Source: an uncultured Prevotellaceae bacterium (lineage in GTDB: Bacteria > Bacteroidota > Bacteroidia > Bacteroidales > Bacteroidaceae). Taken from it: a stretch of DNA of 64,000 bases. The translations under genes were made by a program, and so were the position numbers. The notes under the pieces were generated by a model. It was not told where the DNA came from and did not search any database. It saw only the letters and a program-made list of their open reading frames with translations. Positions within the stretch are counted from its first letter, which is position 1. Each line of letters begins with the position of its first letter. The stretch lies in the NCBI GenBank assembly GCA_902762565.1, contig CACWOS010000009.1, positions 1 to 64,000 on the forward strand, given 5' to 3'. This document shows positions 51,204-60,232 of the stretch, piece by piece.

Positions 51204-54200
51204 TCATTCATCATCCATGATGACAGCCTCCTCTATCTCAGGCTGGGCAGGTAATGTAATAAAGAAAATAGTACCACCACCCGGATTATCCTCAATACGG
51301 ATTGCGCCACCATGGGCATCAATGATACTCTTCACATAGTCGAGGCCTATACCTTCACCATTCACCATCGGTTCGAAAGCATGCTCTTTATATTCGTCTT
51401 TAATACCAATACCATTATCAGCCACCTGTATCTGAGCCTTATTATCACTAGTACGAGCAACGCCAACACTGATAAGTGGGGCATATGGTGTAAAGTTGAT
51501 GGAGTTACGGAACAATATCATGAAGACTTCTTTCAGCTTAGCTTCATCAAAATCTGCGGTCAGTTGATTGACAGATGACAAGAAGCTAACCTTAACCTTT
51601 TTACTGGAATCAGGCGATTCATAATGTTCACAAATATGACGTGTAAAGAATACGAGGTCCTCTGTCACAAGATCCAAATGCACCACCTCCAGCTCTGGCT
51701 TAGACGCGCTACGGCTGTTTGCATGATCATTAGCCATTTTCAGACGCATCTCATTCATCCACTGCTGTTTCTCAAGTTCACGTCTCATTGTTTCAACATC
51801 CATACGGTACTCCTGACGTTTCATGTACCACTTACGCCAAATAAAGGCCATACCAACAATAAGCATCATGTACAGCAAAATCATCCAACGCGTTCGCCAA
51901 AAAGACGGACGAATTGTGATTTCAAGTGTAGCTTCCTCTTCGCCAAACGTTCCGTCATCGTTCAGTATCCTGACACGGAGCGTGTAATCGCCAGCACGAA
52001 GCGAATTATAGGTAATATTTGGATTCAATTCTGATGTCTTCACCCAATTTTCATTGAAACCTTCTAACTTATAAACAAAACGCTTGCCATTATGGATAGA
52101 ACCATCCGTACTTGCCAACTGAATTGTAAACTGGTCATCAAACTTCAACGACAACTCACGACAGATCTCTAATGCCTCGTCAAGCACCACACGTCCGTGC
52201 AATTCCTGTCCTACAGACACGTCTTCATCAAATATTTGCAAGCCACTAAAGATTGGGCGTTCTGTCCTATTCTCCGCACTAAGATTGCGTGTATCAATGA
52301 TGTCTAAGCCGTCTTGTCCACCCACTAACAACAGTCCCTTGCGAGTCATACACATAGAACGTTGGTTGAAAGGACCAGGCTGCAGTCCGTCGCGATCATT
52401 GAAACTACGCACAGAGAAGGTCCAATGTCCGTCATCTTCCATTTTGGGTGTCACTTTCGAGATACCATGATCAGTAGCTGCCCAAATTGCACCACCAGGA
52501 TCCTCAATTAGGGCAGACACACTCGACCCGTGGAATCCCGATCGCATGTCCAGCAGATTGAATTGTCCACGTTTGCGATCGTAAACTGACAATCCAGAAG
52601 CCGAAGCCTGCCAAATCAGCCCGTTCTTTCCCCAAAGTGCTTGTACCGATGCTGAAGCAACAGTAAAAGTACTCTCGTCATGTGGCATTGTCAGATTAAT
52701 GACCTTCATATTCTTTGGGTTGATAAGCGAACAATATTCTGAGTTACCCAGAAGGATCCATCCGTTAGAAGCACATTGAACACTGTTTGTCCATACCGTC
52801 TTCAATGACGAATTCTGGTCATTGAAAGCACGTTGCCTACCCGTACGTTTGTCTATACGCATGGCTCCACCACCCAATATACCTAACCAAAGATTCCCCC
52901 AATAGTCCTCTGTGATAGCCCATACATTATTAGTAGTCAACGCACAATTAGGCATACCGACACGCCAGTTAGTCCATTGGCCGTTTCGAAAACGTAGCAA
53001 TCCACCTTCCCAGGTACCGAACCATAGCGTGCCTTCTCTATCCTTATAGCAACACACTATGACATCGCTCGTAGTACCCATCTCTCCTTTTTTATATTCG
53101 GCGACAACTTCATATGTCTGTGGGTTCACCTTCTTAACACCACCGCTATTCATACCCAGCCAATAGTATCCGTCTTTATCCTCCACGACAGCGTTGATAT
53201 CACCTAGAGGCAGACTCGAAAAACTCGTCATGGCATCGGCATTCATAGCGAGGCCATTCTTATAGGTGGCTATCCACATGCGACCCATCTGATCGAGATA
53301 TAAGTGTTTAGCTGTGATATCGGGTAGTGAGGTGTCGTCACCCTTCACATTGGTAAACTGTCGCCACTCCTTGTTTTTGAAATCTATCACAAGTACTCCC
53401 ATATGGTCTGTTGCCACCCATAGGTATCCCTTTGTATCGTATCTCACATCCCATACGACGATGTCCTCGGGAGCGTTAGCTATACCCTTCGCTCTCATCA
53501 ACTCCGTTAACGAGCGGTACCACTGTTTGTTAGAAGTATCGTATATATAGGTTTTAGTTGAATTCGAAATAACCCAACGCATGCCATTAGGATCCCAATA
53601 GGCCGAAAAGTCAGTAAACTGTCCTAGCTCGTTTTTTACAATATGATCAGTCCAAGCTACAACACCTTTTTTCCCGTTAACGCATATCTGGTCTCCCTGA
53701 TTTGAAGTCATTAACATGCCCTCTGGCGTTTCACAGAACGACGTGATACCAAACTCTTTGGGGAATTCGCCCTTACCATATCCAAAGTTCAGCCGTTTCA
53801 GAATTTTGTTCTTCGGATCGAAGAAAATAAAGCCGTTGGAGTATGTCTTTATCCAAAAATTCTTGTCTGAATCAATATGTAACATCTCAACGCCACCCGT
53901 GACACCTTGTTTTGCAAGCCATATGGAAGGCGAACGGTCCACTTTCTCAGTTACTGGATCATATACAGAATAAGTCATTCCATGATCCAACCAAAGTTTG
54001 CCATCGAAAGCTTCCATCACACGGTCTACACGATTATTACGCAATGTCAAGGTGTCACGCTCATAAGAATAAAAATTATGGCACCTGTAACCATCGTAAC
54101 GACATAGTCCAAAAAACGTAGCCACCCATATGTATCCACGCGAATCACGCAACACACAATTTACCTGTGAGTTAGACAACCCGTCTCGTGTATCAAGTCG

Positions 54201-54326
54201 TTTGAACTTCATGTCGGGTATTATCCCACGCTCTGTAAAAGCAGTATAGGGGATGCTGTCAGCGAATGCCAAGGCAGGCAACAGCAGAAAAACCAATAAT
54301 ATGAATAATGTCTTACGAGTGAACAT
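51204..54326 (-). CDS. Reg_prop/Y_Y_Y sensor with ATPase domain but no visible HisKA domain
   Basis: From ATG 54326 (MFTRKTLFILLVFLLLPAL, signal peptide) the product is 1040 residues: two beta-propeller sets of Reg_prop repeats (many NxVWAI-type and GxLWFGT-type units), a Y_Y_Y domain (LRAGDYTLRVRILND), a membrane helix (MILLYMMLIVGMAFIWRKW), then a HATPase domain with N-box FRNSINFTPYAP, DNGIGIKDEYKEHAFEP and GEGIGLDYVKSI. The normal H-box with FFTNISHEFRTPL is not seen, and no receiver or AraC domain follows. It may be a degenerate sensor. It lies just after a LacI gene in the same operon. Confidence 0.85.
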   Translation of the reverse strand: MFTRKTLFILLVFLLLPALAFADSIPYTAFTERGIIPDMKFKRLDTRDGLSNSQVNCVLRDSRGYIWVATFFGLCRYDGYRCHNFYSYERDTLTLRNNRVDRVMEAFDGKLWLDHGMTYSVYDPVTEKVDRSPSIWLAKQGVTGGVEMLHIDSDKNFWIKTYSNGFIFFDPKNKILKRLNFGYGKGEFPKEFGITSFCETPEGMLMTSNQGDQICVNGKKGVVAWTDHIVKNELGQFTDFSAYWDPNGMRWVISNSTKTYIYDTSNKQWYRSLTELMRAKGIANAPEDIVVWDVRYDTKGYLWVATDHMGVLVIDFKNKEWRQFTNVKGDDTSLPDITAKHLYLDQMGRMWIATYKNGLAMNADAMTSFSSLPLGDINAVVEDKDGYYWLGMNSGGVKKVNPQTYEVVAEYKKGEMGTTSDVIVCCYKDREGTLWFGTWEGGLLRFRNGQWTNWRVGMPNCALTTNNVWAITEDYWGNLWLGILGGGAMRIDKRTGRQRAFNDQNSSLKTVWTNSVQCASNGWILLGNSEYCSLINPKNMKVINLTMPHDESTFTVASASVQALWGKNGLIWQASASGLSVYDRKRGQFNLLDMRSGFHGSSVSALIEDPGGAIWAATDHGISKVTPKMEDDGHWTFSVRSFNDRDGLQPGPFNQRSMCMTRKGLLLVGGQDGLDIIDTRNLSAENRTERPIFSGLQIFDEDVSVGQELHGRVVLDEALEICRELSLKFDDQFTIQLASTDGSIHNGKRFVYKLEGFNENWVKTSELNPNITYNSLRAGDYTLRVRILNDDGTFGEEEATLEITIRPSFWRTRWMILLYMMLIVGMAFIWRKWYMKRQEYRMDVETMRRELEKQQWMNEMRLKMANDHANSRSASKPELEVVHLDLVTEDLVFFTRHICEHYESPDSSKKVKVSFLSSVNQLTADFDEAKLKEVFMILFRNSINFTPYAPLISVGVARTSDNKAQIQVADNGIGIKDEYKEHAFEPMVNGEGIGLDYVKSIIDAHGGAIRIEDNPGGGTIFFITLPAQPEIEEAVIMDDE

Positions 54327-54360
54327 GTATAAGATATTAGTTAATTCTGTATTCAACGAA

Positions 54361-55389
54361 TTACTTCTTATTCTTGGCAGAAGTATCCCTTATCACAAGT
54401 TGCTGGGGGACAATCTCCTTATAGACTTTGCTGTCGCCATTGATATTACGCAACAACAACTGGCAGACTTTAACGCCCATCTGATAGGACTGGTCTTGAA
54501 TGACCGACATCCGAGGTGTGACATAAGCAGCATGCACATCATCTGTGAATCCTATCAATGCCACATCTTCTGGTATACGCAATCCGCTTTCCTTGATAGC
54601 TGTGAAAGCTGCAAACGTAATAATATCATTAAATGACAATATAGCATCTGGACGATGATCGCTTTTCAATAAAAGTGTTGTTCGTTCAAGAGCCACCTGA
54701 TAATCTATCTTGTCACAAATCACCAAATCACGATCAATAGATATATGATTTTCGCGCAATGCCTCTAAATAACCATGCTTTCGACGACGTACCATATCAA
54801 GATGATTAGGTCCACCAATAAAAGCAATGCGACGACTACCTGTATCAATCAAATGTTGAGTAGCCTGCTGTGCAGCCTCATCACCGTTAGCCGTCACACT
54901 GGAGAATCGATCCGTCAGACAAGTACGTCCAAAAAACACCAAAGGGATACCCATCTCCGCAATCTCTTCAAAATGATGATAGTCTGTGGTATTTTGCGCC
55001 AAACAAGCAACGATACCCTCTACATGCATCGAAATAAAATTATCAACTGCATGTTCTTCATCTTCGTAACTCTCATGACTATTGGCACTAATAACACTAT
55101 ACCCCGCACGACGAGCCTCGTCTTCAATTCCATCAAGTACTGCAGCATAGTAGTGCGTTACCAAGTTGGGCACCACAACACCTATGATTTTAGGAGCTTC
55201 CCTACGAAGGCTTTGGGCAAACGGATTAGGACGATAATTGAGTTTCTTAGCCAAATCCTTCACACGTTGCTGCATTTCCTTACCAATTTCTGGTGAGTTG
55301 CGCAATGCACGACTCACTGTGGCAATGCTCACCCCTAACTCACGGGCAAGATCCTTCAGCGACGTTCTGTGTTGTTTCTTATTAGTCAT
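54361..55389 (-). CDS. LacI-family transcriptional regulator
   Basis: The 342-residue protein has an N-terminal LacI helix-turn-helix (LKDLARELGVSIATVSRALRNS and KKLNYRPNPFAQSLR) and a periplasmic-binding-protein-like effector domain (IGVVVPNLVTHYYAAVLDGIE, ISANSHESYEDEEHAVDNFI). It heads the operon with the sensor and three glycosidases, and likely responds to a sugar. A palindromic site at 55435-55448 by its own promoter suggests autoregulation. Confidence 0.92.
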   Translation of the reverse strand: MTNKKQHRTSLKDLARELGVSIATVSRALRNSPEIGKEMQQRVKDLAKKLNYRPNPFAQSLRREAPKIIGVVVPNLVTHYYAAVLDGIEDEARRAGYSVISANSHESYEDEEHAVDNFISMHVEGIVACLAQNTTDYHHFEEIAEMGIPLVFFGRTCLTDRFSSVTANGDEAAQQATQHLIDTGSRRIAFIGGPNHLDMVRRRKHGYLEALRENHISIDRDLVICDKIDYQVALERTTLLLKSDHRPDAILSFNDIITFAAFTAIKESGLRIPEDVALIGFTDDVHAAYVTPRMSVIQDQSYQMGVKVCQLLLRNINGDSKVYKEIVPQQLVIRDTSAKNKK

Positions 55390-55408
55390 AATAATTAGTT
55401 ATCGGCTA

Positions 55409-55448
55409 CAAAGATACAAATTATGTTTGAAACCCGCAAACGTTTACG
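55409..55448 (-). promoter_or_regulatory. Promoter (TATCTTTG) and palindromic operator of the LacI operon
   Basis: The minus-strand -7 box is at 55409-55416. About 19 bases upstream, CGCAAACGTTTACG (55435-55448) is palindromic except for one pair, has a central AAACGTTT and a central CG, and so matches the form of LacI-family operators. It overlaps the -33 region. Confidence 0.65.
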
Positions 55449-55506
55449 TGAGTTTTTTATCGTTTTTAGCATCAATATGGCTAAAATGTGCGTATCTTTG
55501 CACCAG

Positions 55507-55590
55507 AAATTCAGAATGAGTAATGAATAGTTGATAATAAGTTAGTTAGAAAACAAAAGATGAAGGCTGTCGTGAGACAGCCTTTTTCTC
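55507..55590 (+). ncRNA. Candidate small RNA of about 84 nt
   Basis: A plus-strand TATCTTTG box at 55493-55500 is followed about 70 bases later by a strong terminator: AAGGCTGTC (55563-55571), GTGA loop, GACAGCCTT (55576-55584) and T-rich tail. No gene on the plus strand lies between or just downstream; frames inside are under 10 codons. It fits a short independent transcript in the gap between divergent and convergent regulators. Confidence 0.5.
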
Positions 55591-55624
55591 TTCTTATAAA
55601 TTCCTTTATGTTCTTCTTGGTTTC

Positions 55625-56278
55625 TCAAATATAGTATTCTGCTGAATCAACCAAGCCTGCACGCAAAGCATATTTGGTTGCTTCATGGACCGTATTGACG
55701 CCTAACTTACGAAAGATGTTCTTACGATGCGTATTGACAGTATGGAAACTAGAAAAACGACGATCAGCTATTTCCTTTGTTGTTAGCCCTAGTGCAATAT
55801 CCTTCAGTATCTCTATCTCAGTCTTGGTTAAACGGACATCCTCCTCTACTCTTTTTGTTTGTGGTGCCAGCAACAGCTCTGTTACTCGCTGGCAAATATA
55901 ACGTTGTCCACGGCTCGCATATTGCAAGCATTCACGAATCTCATGCATGGACGATTCTTTCAACAGAACACTAAAGCAAGGACTAACTGCAACAGCACGC
56001 CGCACAAAATCGAGCGACAATTCAACACTAAACAACACCCATTGAACCCGAGGGAAACGTTCCGCCAGGATTTCCAGTTCATCAATGTCATTGATGTCAA
56101 AGAGCGTATAGTCAAGTACAACAATAGTGTTTGGTCTCTGCTTCAGCAATTCTATTAATTCTGTCTTGTCTTCTGCAGAACGGCACACAAAATCCTGTCC
56201 ACTTATCTGGGAACTGATATACATCACTCCCGCCTTAGTTATGTCTTGTTTGTCTGCTAATATAAGTTGTGTTGTCAT
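55625..56278 (-). CDS. LuxR/NarL-type response regulator
   Basis: The 217-residue protein has a receiver-like domain (LILADKQDITKAG, phosphate-site Asp in TIVVLDYTLFD, LLKESS) and a C-terminal LuxR helix-turn-helix (RLTKTEIEILKDIALGLTTK, RRFSSFHTVNTHRKNIFRKLG, LGVNTVHEATKYALRAGL). Its cognate kinase may be the protein at 58854, separated by one gene. No promoter box was seen immediately upstream. Confidence 0.9.
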   Translation of the reverse strand: MTTQLILADKQDITKAGVMYISSQISGQDFVCRSAEDKTELIELLKQRPNTIVVLDYTLFDINDIDELEILAERFPRVQWVLFSVELSLDFVRRAVAVSPCFSVLLKESSMHEIRECLQYASRGQRYICQRVTELLLAPQTKRVEEDVRLTKTEIEILKDIALGLTTKEIADRRFSSFHTVNTHRKNIFRKLGVNTVHEATKYALRAGLVDSAEYYI

Positions 56279-56306
56279 CGCCTAATTTTATGTTGTTATA
56301 TCATCT

Positions 56307-58841
56307 CTAAAACATCAACGTAAATCCAAATCGTACACTGTTCTTATGAACATGCGGATGATTATTATAGTTCATACGCCTCACATATTCTATTTGGAAG
56401 AAACGGAATATACTCCGAATACCTAATGATATTTCCCAATAAGGAACTTTTGGATCTAATAGATACGAATCTTCTGGGAAATACATCAGCACATTACTTT
56501 GGGCATTGCGCTCCAAAAATGGATTATTCTTGTCAGACAAAGCACCCCATAACATCTTAGCCCCAATATACTCTCGCCAACGCAACTTCTTGATAAGAGG
56601 AATACGATTAAATAGCTTGCCCTGCATGTCCCAGTTCATATCCACGCTGACAAAGCGATCATTCAGAAACTCCATGTTTGTAAGCAAATTGAAAGCCTGC
56701 TTCTGACTAAAATACGACAAGTTTGCTGCTGGCATACACAATAGAGGGAAAGGCACCTGGCTCCACTGAACACCGCCACGGGTGTAGAGGTCGATACGCC
56801 CCCAACTATTGAGCCATATACGTTTAAAGATACTGGCTTCAGTATAATGATAGTCATAGTCACCACCTAAAAAGCCCTTGATGCCCATCGTGTGACTGAG
56901 AATAAATATGGGAGCTTCGCGATTGACTTTCAGACGGCGTTGTTTGGAGTTGGTATATAAAGCACCTGGTGAATATTCTATCTCTGCACGCAATTCTGTC
57001 GTCCTTAGACCAATAGAAGCAAGTGATTCATGGTGAGAGAGAGGTGTAAACCGCATGTTACCCGCTGCATCATTCTTTTCTGTTTTAATACTAAATAATG
57101 TGCGTAATCCATACATTTGTTCATATTCAAAGGTTAACTGCTGACGATTGTAAAACATCATTTTGTCAACCTTAGCCCATTTAAAGGCTGTAAACACATT
57201 ATCCTTATCTGTAGGCAGGAATTTATCGGATGGCGATATAACATCATACGTAGAGAGGAAAGACAAGTTGCGTTTAGGAAACTCGTCAGGCAGGTACTTC
57301 TTTTTATTCAATGCCCACGTCAGTTGCGAACTATAGTAGGTCTTATGGCTTTTCCATCCTCGAGCCACATAGCCTTTCCAAAAAACATGGCGGTTAAGGT
57401 TAGCCGTTGTCTGCAATGATATACGAGTGCGCAACCCATCAATAAAATTAGTACTCAACATCGAATTGACGGGTCCGATATCCACTTTGCTGGGATTACC
57501 GGTCTCAACATAGTTCTCTGCCAACAATTTCAGTCCCCAAAGGATATATTTGAAACCGCCAACGGTTTTCATACCATTGAGAAAATTCTCCATTCCATCC
57601 TCACTTCGGGTCAGTTCCACCTTACGGTGCTTTTGCCAAAATTCATCATCTACCAGTTCCGCATCCGGTTCAATAACGGTTTTAGCTTTTCCTTTAAAAA
57701 GTTTGGCAGGAATTTCAGTAAACTGATAGTCGGAGAGACGCGTTGTCCGGATAGCCACACCTTTTTGTAGGAAGTCAAAGAGTACCAACTCCACTATCAT
57801 GTCATCAACGCTAAGCACCCATTCTCCTGTAGGGAGCTTTGTAAACTCCTGCATGACTTTCAGTCCTTCCACAAAGTTGACATCCGTCTGATTAGGCAAT
57901 ATCAATTCGCAACGTTTCACCTGATGACTAGAATCTTTCAGTACATACAAGTCCCCACGGAATCCAAAGTCTTGCTGGTTATTGGGCAGGAAATGTAAAT
58001 GAATACACGAATCCCTATCAACCAAAAGCGTATCCTCAATATAATAGCGATAGAAAGAGATGGCACCATCACTGATAGGCGATGTAAAAGGGTGTTGCAG
58101 CAATCGTACCTGATCATCATAAATGTTGACATCTGTAAAGACATCCTTCGAAACTGTGTTCAGAATATCACCCGTCTGAAAGAAATCATTAATACCTACC
58201 GATCGCTGTCCTATCACAATATCTTTCTCAGTACGTGGAGAGCGACGGTAAATCTTCTGTGTCACAGTCTCGTCAACACTGGCTGGCAAGATAAGTTTAC
58301 CAGTCTGCTCACACGTTTCCACTTGGTCAGTAATCCACTTATATTTACTGATTTTAGGAGACTCCAGTGTCTCTTTTTTCATGTCGTTGAGTGCCAGTGT
58401 CAACTTCTGATACTTTGTGTACTGATAATAGTCACGTCTCGATAAGTCAGTAGCCTTTTTATTGGCAATAACCTTCCTCATCAAATCTACTGCCGGATTA
58501 TTCTTTCTTTTATAACGACTGCGTTTTGAGTGTACGGTGACCTCTTTCAGTGCACGATTGTCTTCGCGCAACGACACGAACAGCTTCTCCATATCGCCAT
58601 CAACAGTATAAGTACGCGACTTATACCCCACTGCACTGACAGTCAGTTTCCATCCCTTATGACGTTCAATCGTAAAACGTCCATTAAGATCGGTTATTGT
58701 TGCCACATGACGGTCTTTATATTGCACACTGGCAAAACCAATATTCTCGCCTGTAGCCTCATCCACGACATGACCGACAATGGTTTGCGCATGCAATGCC
58801 GAAGACAATATAATAAAAAAGGAAATAAGTATATGACGCAT
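56307..58841 (-). CDS. DUF5686 outer-membrane protein with carboxypeptidase-like N-terminus
   Basis: The 844-residue protein starts MRHILISFFIILSSALHAQ (signal peptide), followed by a carboxypeptidase-regulatory-like domain (IVGHVVDEATGENIGFASVQ and TDLNGRFTIERHKG) at 20-110. The rest matches DUF5686, with long beta-strand-rich stretches ending in an aromatic/Phe C-terminus (FGFTLMF) typical of outer-membrane barrels. Function is unknown. It lies between a response regulator and a kinase on the same strand and may be expressed with them. Confidence 0.85.
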   Translation of the reverse strand: MRHILISFFIILSSALHAQTIVGHVVDEATGENIGFASVQYKDRHVATITDLNGRFTIERHKGWKLTVSAVGYKSRTYTVDGDMEKLFVSLREDNRALKEVTVHSKRSRYKRKNNPAVDLMRKVIANKKATDLSRRDYYQYTKYQKLTLALNDMKKETLESPKISKYKWITDQVETCEQTGKLILPASVDETVTQKIYRRSPRTEKDIVIGQRSVGINDFFQTGDILNTVSKDVFTDVNIYDDQVRLLQHPFTSPISDGAISFYRYYIEDTLLVDRDSCIHLHFLPNNQQDFGFRGDLYVLKDSSHQVKRCELILPNQTDVNFVEGLKVMQEFTKLPTGEWVLSVDDMIVELVLFDFLQKGVAIRTTRLSDYQFTEIPAKLFKGKAKTVIEPDAELVDDEFWQKHRKVELTRSEDGMENFLNGMKTVGGFKYILWGLKLLAENYVETGNPSKVDIGPVNSMLSTNFIDGLRTRISLQTTANLNRHVFWKGYVARGWKSHKTYYSSQLTWALNKKKYLPDEFPKRNLSFLSTYDVISPSDKFLPTDKDNVFTAFKWAKVDKMMFYNRQQLTFEYEQMYGLRTLFSIKTEKNDAAGNMRFTPLSHHESLASIGLRTTELRAEIEYSPGALYTNSKQRRLKVNREAPIFILSHTMGIKGFLGGDYDYHYTEASIFKRIWLNSWGRIDLYTRGGVQWSQVPFPLLCMPAANLSYFSQKQAFNLLTNMEFLNDRFVSVDMNWDMQGKLFNRIPLIKKLRWREYIGAKMLWGALSDKNNPFLERNAQSNVLMYFPEDSYLLDPKVPYWEISLGIRSIFRFFQIEYVRRMNYNNHPHVHKNSVRFGFTLMF

Positions 58842-58853
58842 AGCCTAAAACAA

Positions 58854-60113
58854 TTACACTAAAGGTATTTCTACCCAGAAGAGTGAGCCAACATTCTGTT
58901 TCGACTCTACACCGACCTTACCACCAATACTTATTGCCAAACTGCGACAAATACTAAGTCCCAAGCCTGTACCAGGAACAAACTCATCAATTTTTACAAA
59001 CCGTTCAAAAAGGTGATCGTTACAATGACTAGCAGGAATACCTTTACCAGTATCGCGAACCCAAACGCGCAATAGTCCATTGTTCACATGATAGCCCAAA
59101 GTTATAACACCTTCATTTGTAAACTTCATGGCATTGTCCATATATTGATTTAGTATTTCACCCAAGCGGTGACGGTCGGAGAAAGGTTGTACTGTATTAG
59201 CCAATCCTTCAACTTCAATCTTAATACCTGTTTCTTTACTCTTATCAGCAAATTTATCAGCAACCTCCATCAACAACTGGTTAAGGTCGAAGCGTTCCTT
59301 CTTGACGGCCTCTCCACCTGCCTCCAACTTCGACATGTTAAGCATATCATCGAACAAACGCAATAAACGTACATTATTCTGTTTGATCAGGTTAACCAAT
59401 TCTGTACGCTCATCATCGCTTTGAGCCATTGACAGAACATCACTGAAACCGACAATAGCATTCAGCGGTGTACGGATTTCATGCGACATATTGGCAAGGA
59501 ACGCAGACTTCAGACGATCGCTTTCCTCTGCTTGGTTACGAGCTTCGATAAGGGCACGTTCAATACCCTTTTGATGATCGATAAGCATCAATGTTCCAAC
59601 AATAACTAATGTCCTACCATTCTTATCTCGCTTCTCAATGGTAGCATATGCTTCCTCCCAGTGCACCTGCTCTGAATGAGGTAATCGCACCTCGAACTGC
59701 TCATGCGCCTCATCTATGCGTCCTTCCATCAAATCCTTAATTGCTTGCTGTATCCGACTGCGATACTGAGGCAACATCAAATCATAGAATTCCTCCAAAG
59801 GTGTATTAGGTGAAAAATGAAAACTGCCTACTACATCTCTGAAATCTGATTCAAAAGTAATGGTACGCGACTGCACGTCTATTCGCCAAATAGCCAGTTT
59901 CATAACTTTCATGACCAAGTCGTATTCCACTGAATGGCGTTGCATTTTCGACAACATTGACAATTCTTCCGTCAATTGTCTATTCTGTCGTAGCTGATAA
60001 AACAACCACAATATAGCACAAACCAACAATGGGAGACCCGCCATCCATACCATAATATCGAGTCTCCATAAGTTGTGCAATGCGAAGATAATTACATTGT
60101 ATGCCATGCCCAT
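58854..60113 (-). CDS. PAS-domain sensor histidine kinase
   Basis: The 419-residue protein has a membrane segment at about 20-40 (MVWMAGLPLLVCAILWLFYQ), a PAS-like region at 65-170 (LAIWRIDVQSRTITFESDF), a HisKA domain with FLANMSHEIRTPLNAIVG (phosphoacceptor His) and an ATPase with NQYMDNAMKFTNEG, DTGKGIP and GTGLGLSICRSLA. It lacks a receiver domain, so a separate regulator, perhaps that at 55625, is needed. A TAATTTTG box at 60130-60137 precedes it. Confidence 0.92.
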   Translation of the reverse strand: MGMAYNVIIFALHNLWRLDIMVWMAGLPLLVCAILWLFYQLRQNRQLTEELSMLSKMQRHSVEYDLVMKVMKLAIWRIDVQSRTITFESDFRDVVGSFHFSPNTPLEEFYDLMLPQYRSRIQQAIKDLMEGRIDEAHEQFEVRLPHSEQVHWEEAYATIEKRDKNGRTLVIVGTLMLIDHQKGIERALIEARNQAEESDRLKSAFLANMSHEIRTPLNAIVGFSDVLSMAQSDDERTELVNLIKQNNVRLLRLFDDMLNMSKLEAGGEAVKKERFDLNQLLMEVADKFADKSKETGIKIEVEGLANTVQPFSDRHRLGEILNQYMDNAMKFTNEGVITLGYHVNNGLLRVWVRDTGKGIPASHCNDHLFERFVKIDEFVPGTGLGLSICRSLAISIGGKVGVESKQNVGSLFWVEIPLV

Positions 60114-60129
60114 ATGGAATAAGTTGGCG

Positions 60130-60137
60130 CAAAATTA
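60130..60137 (-). promoter_or_regulatory. -7 box TAATTTTG for the histidine kinase gene
   Basis: A TAnnTTTG match on the minus strand, 17 bases upstream of the ATG at 60113. Confidence 0.45.
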
Positions 60138-60200
60138 CATAAAAGAATTGGAAAATGAAAGAAAAAGTTGATTTTTCTTTGCTTTTCGCCTAATTCTCAT

Positions 60201-60208
60201 TACCTTTG
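60201..60208 (+). promoter_or_regulatory. -7 box TACCTTTG for the rlmL-like gene
   Basis: Consensus box 24 bases upstream of the ATG at 60233. Confidence 0.6.
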
Positions 60209-60232
60209 CAGCATATTTAGTACGTACACATA

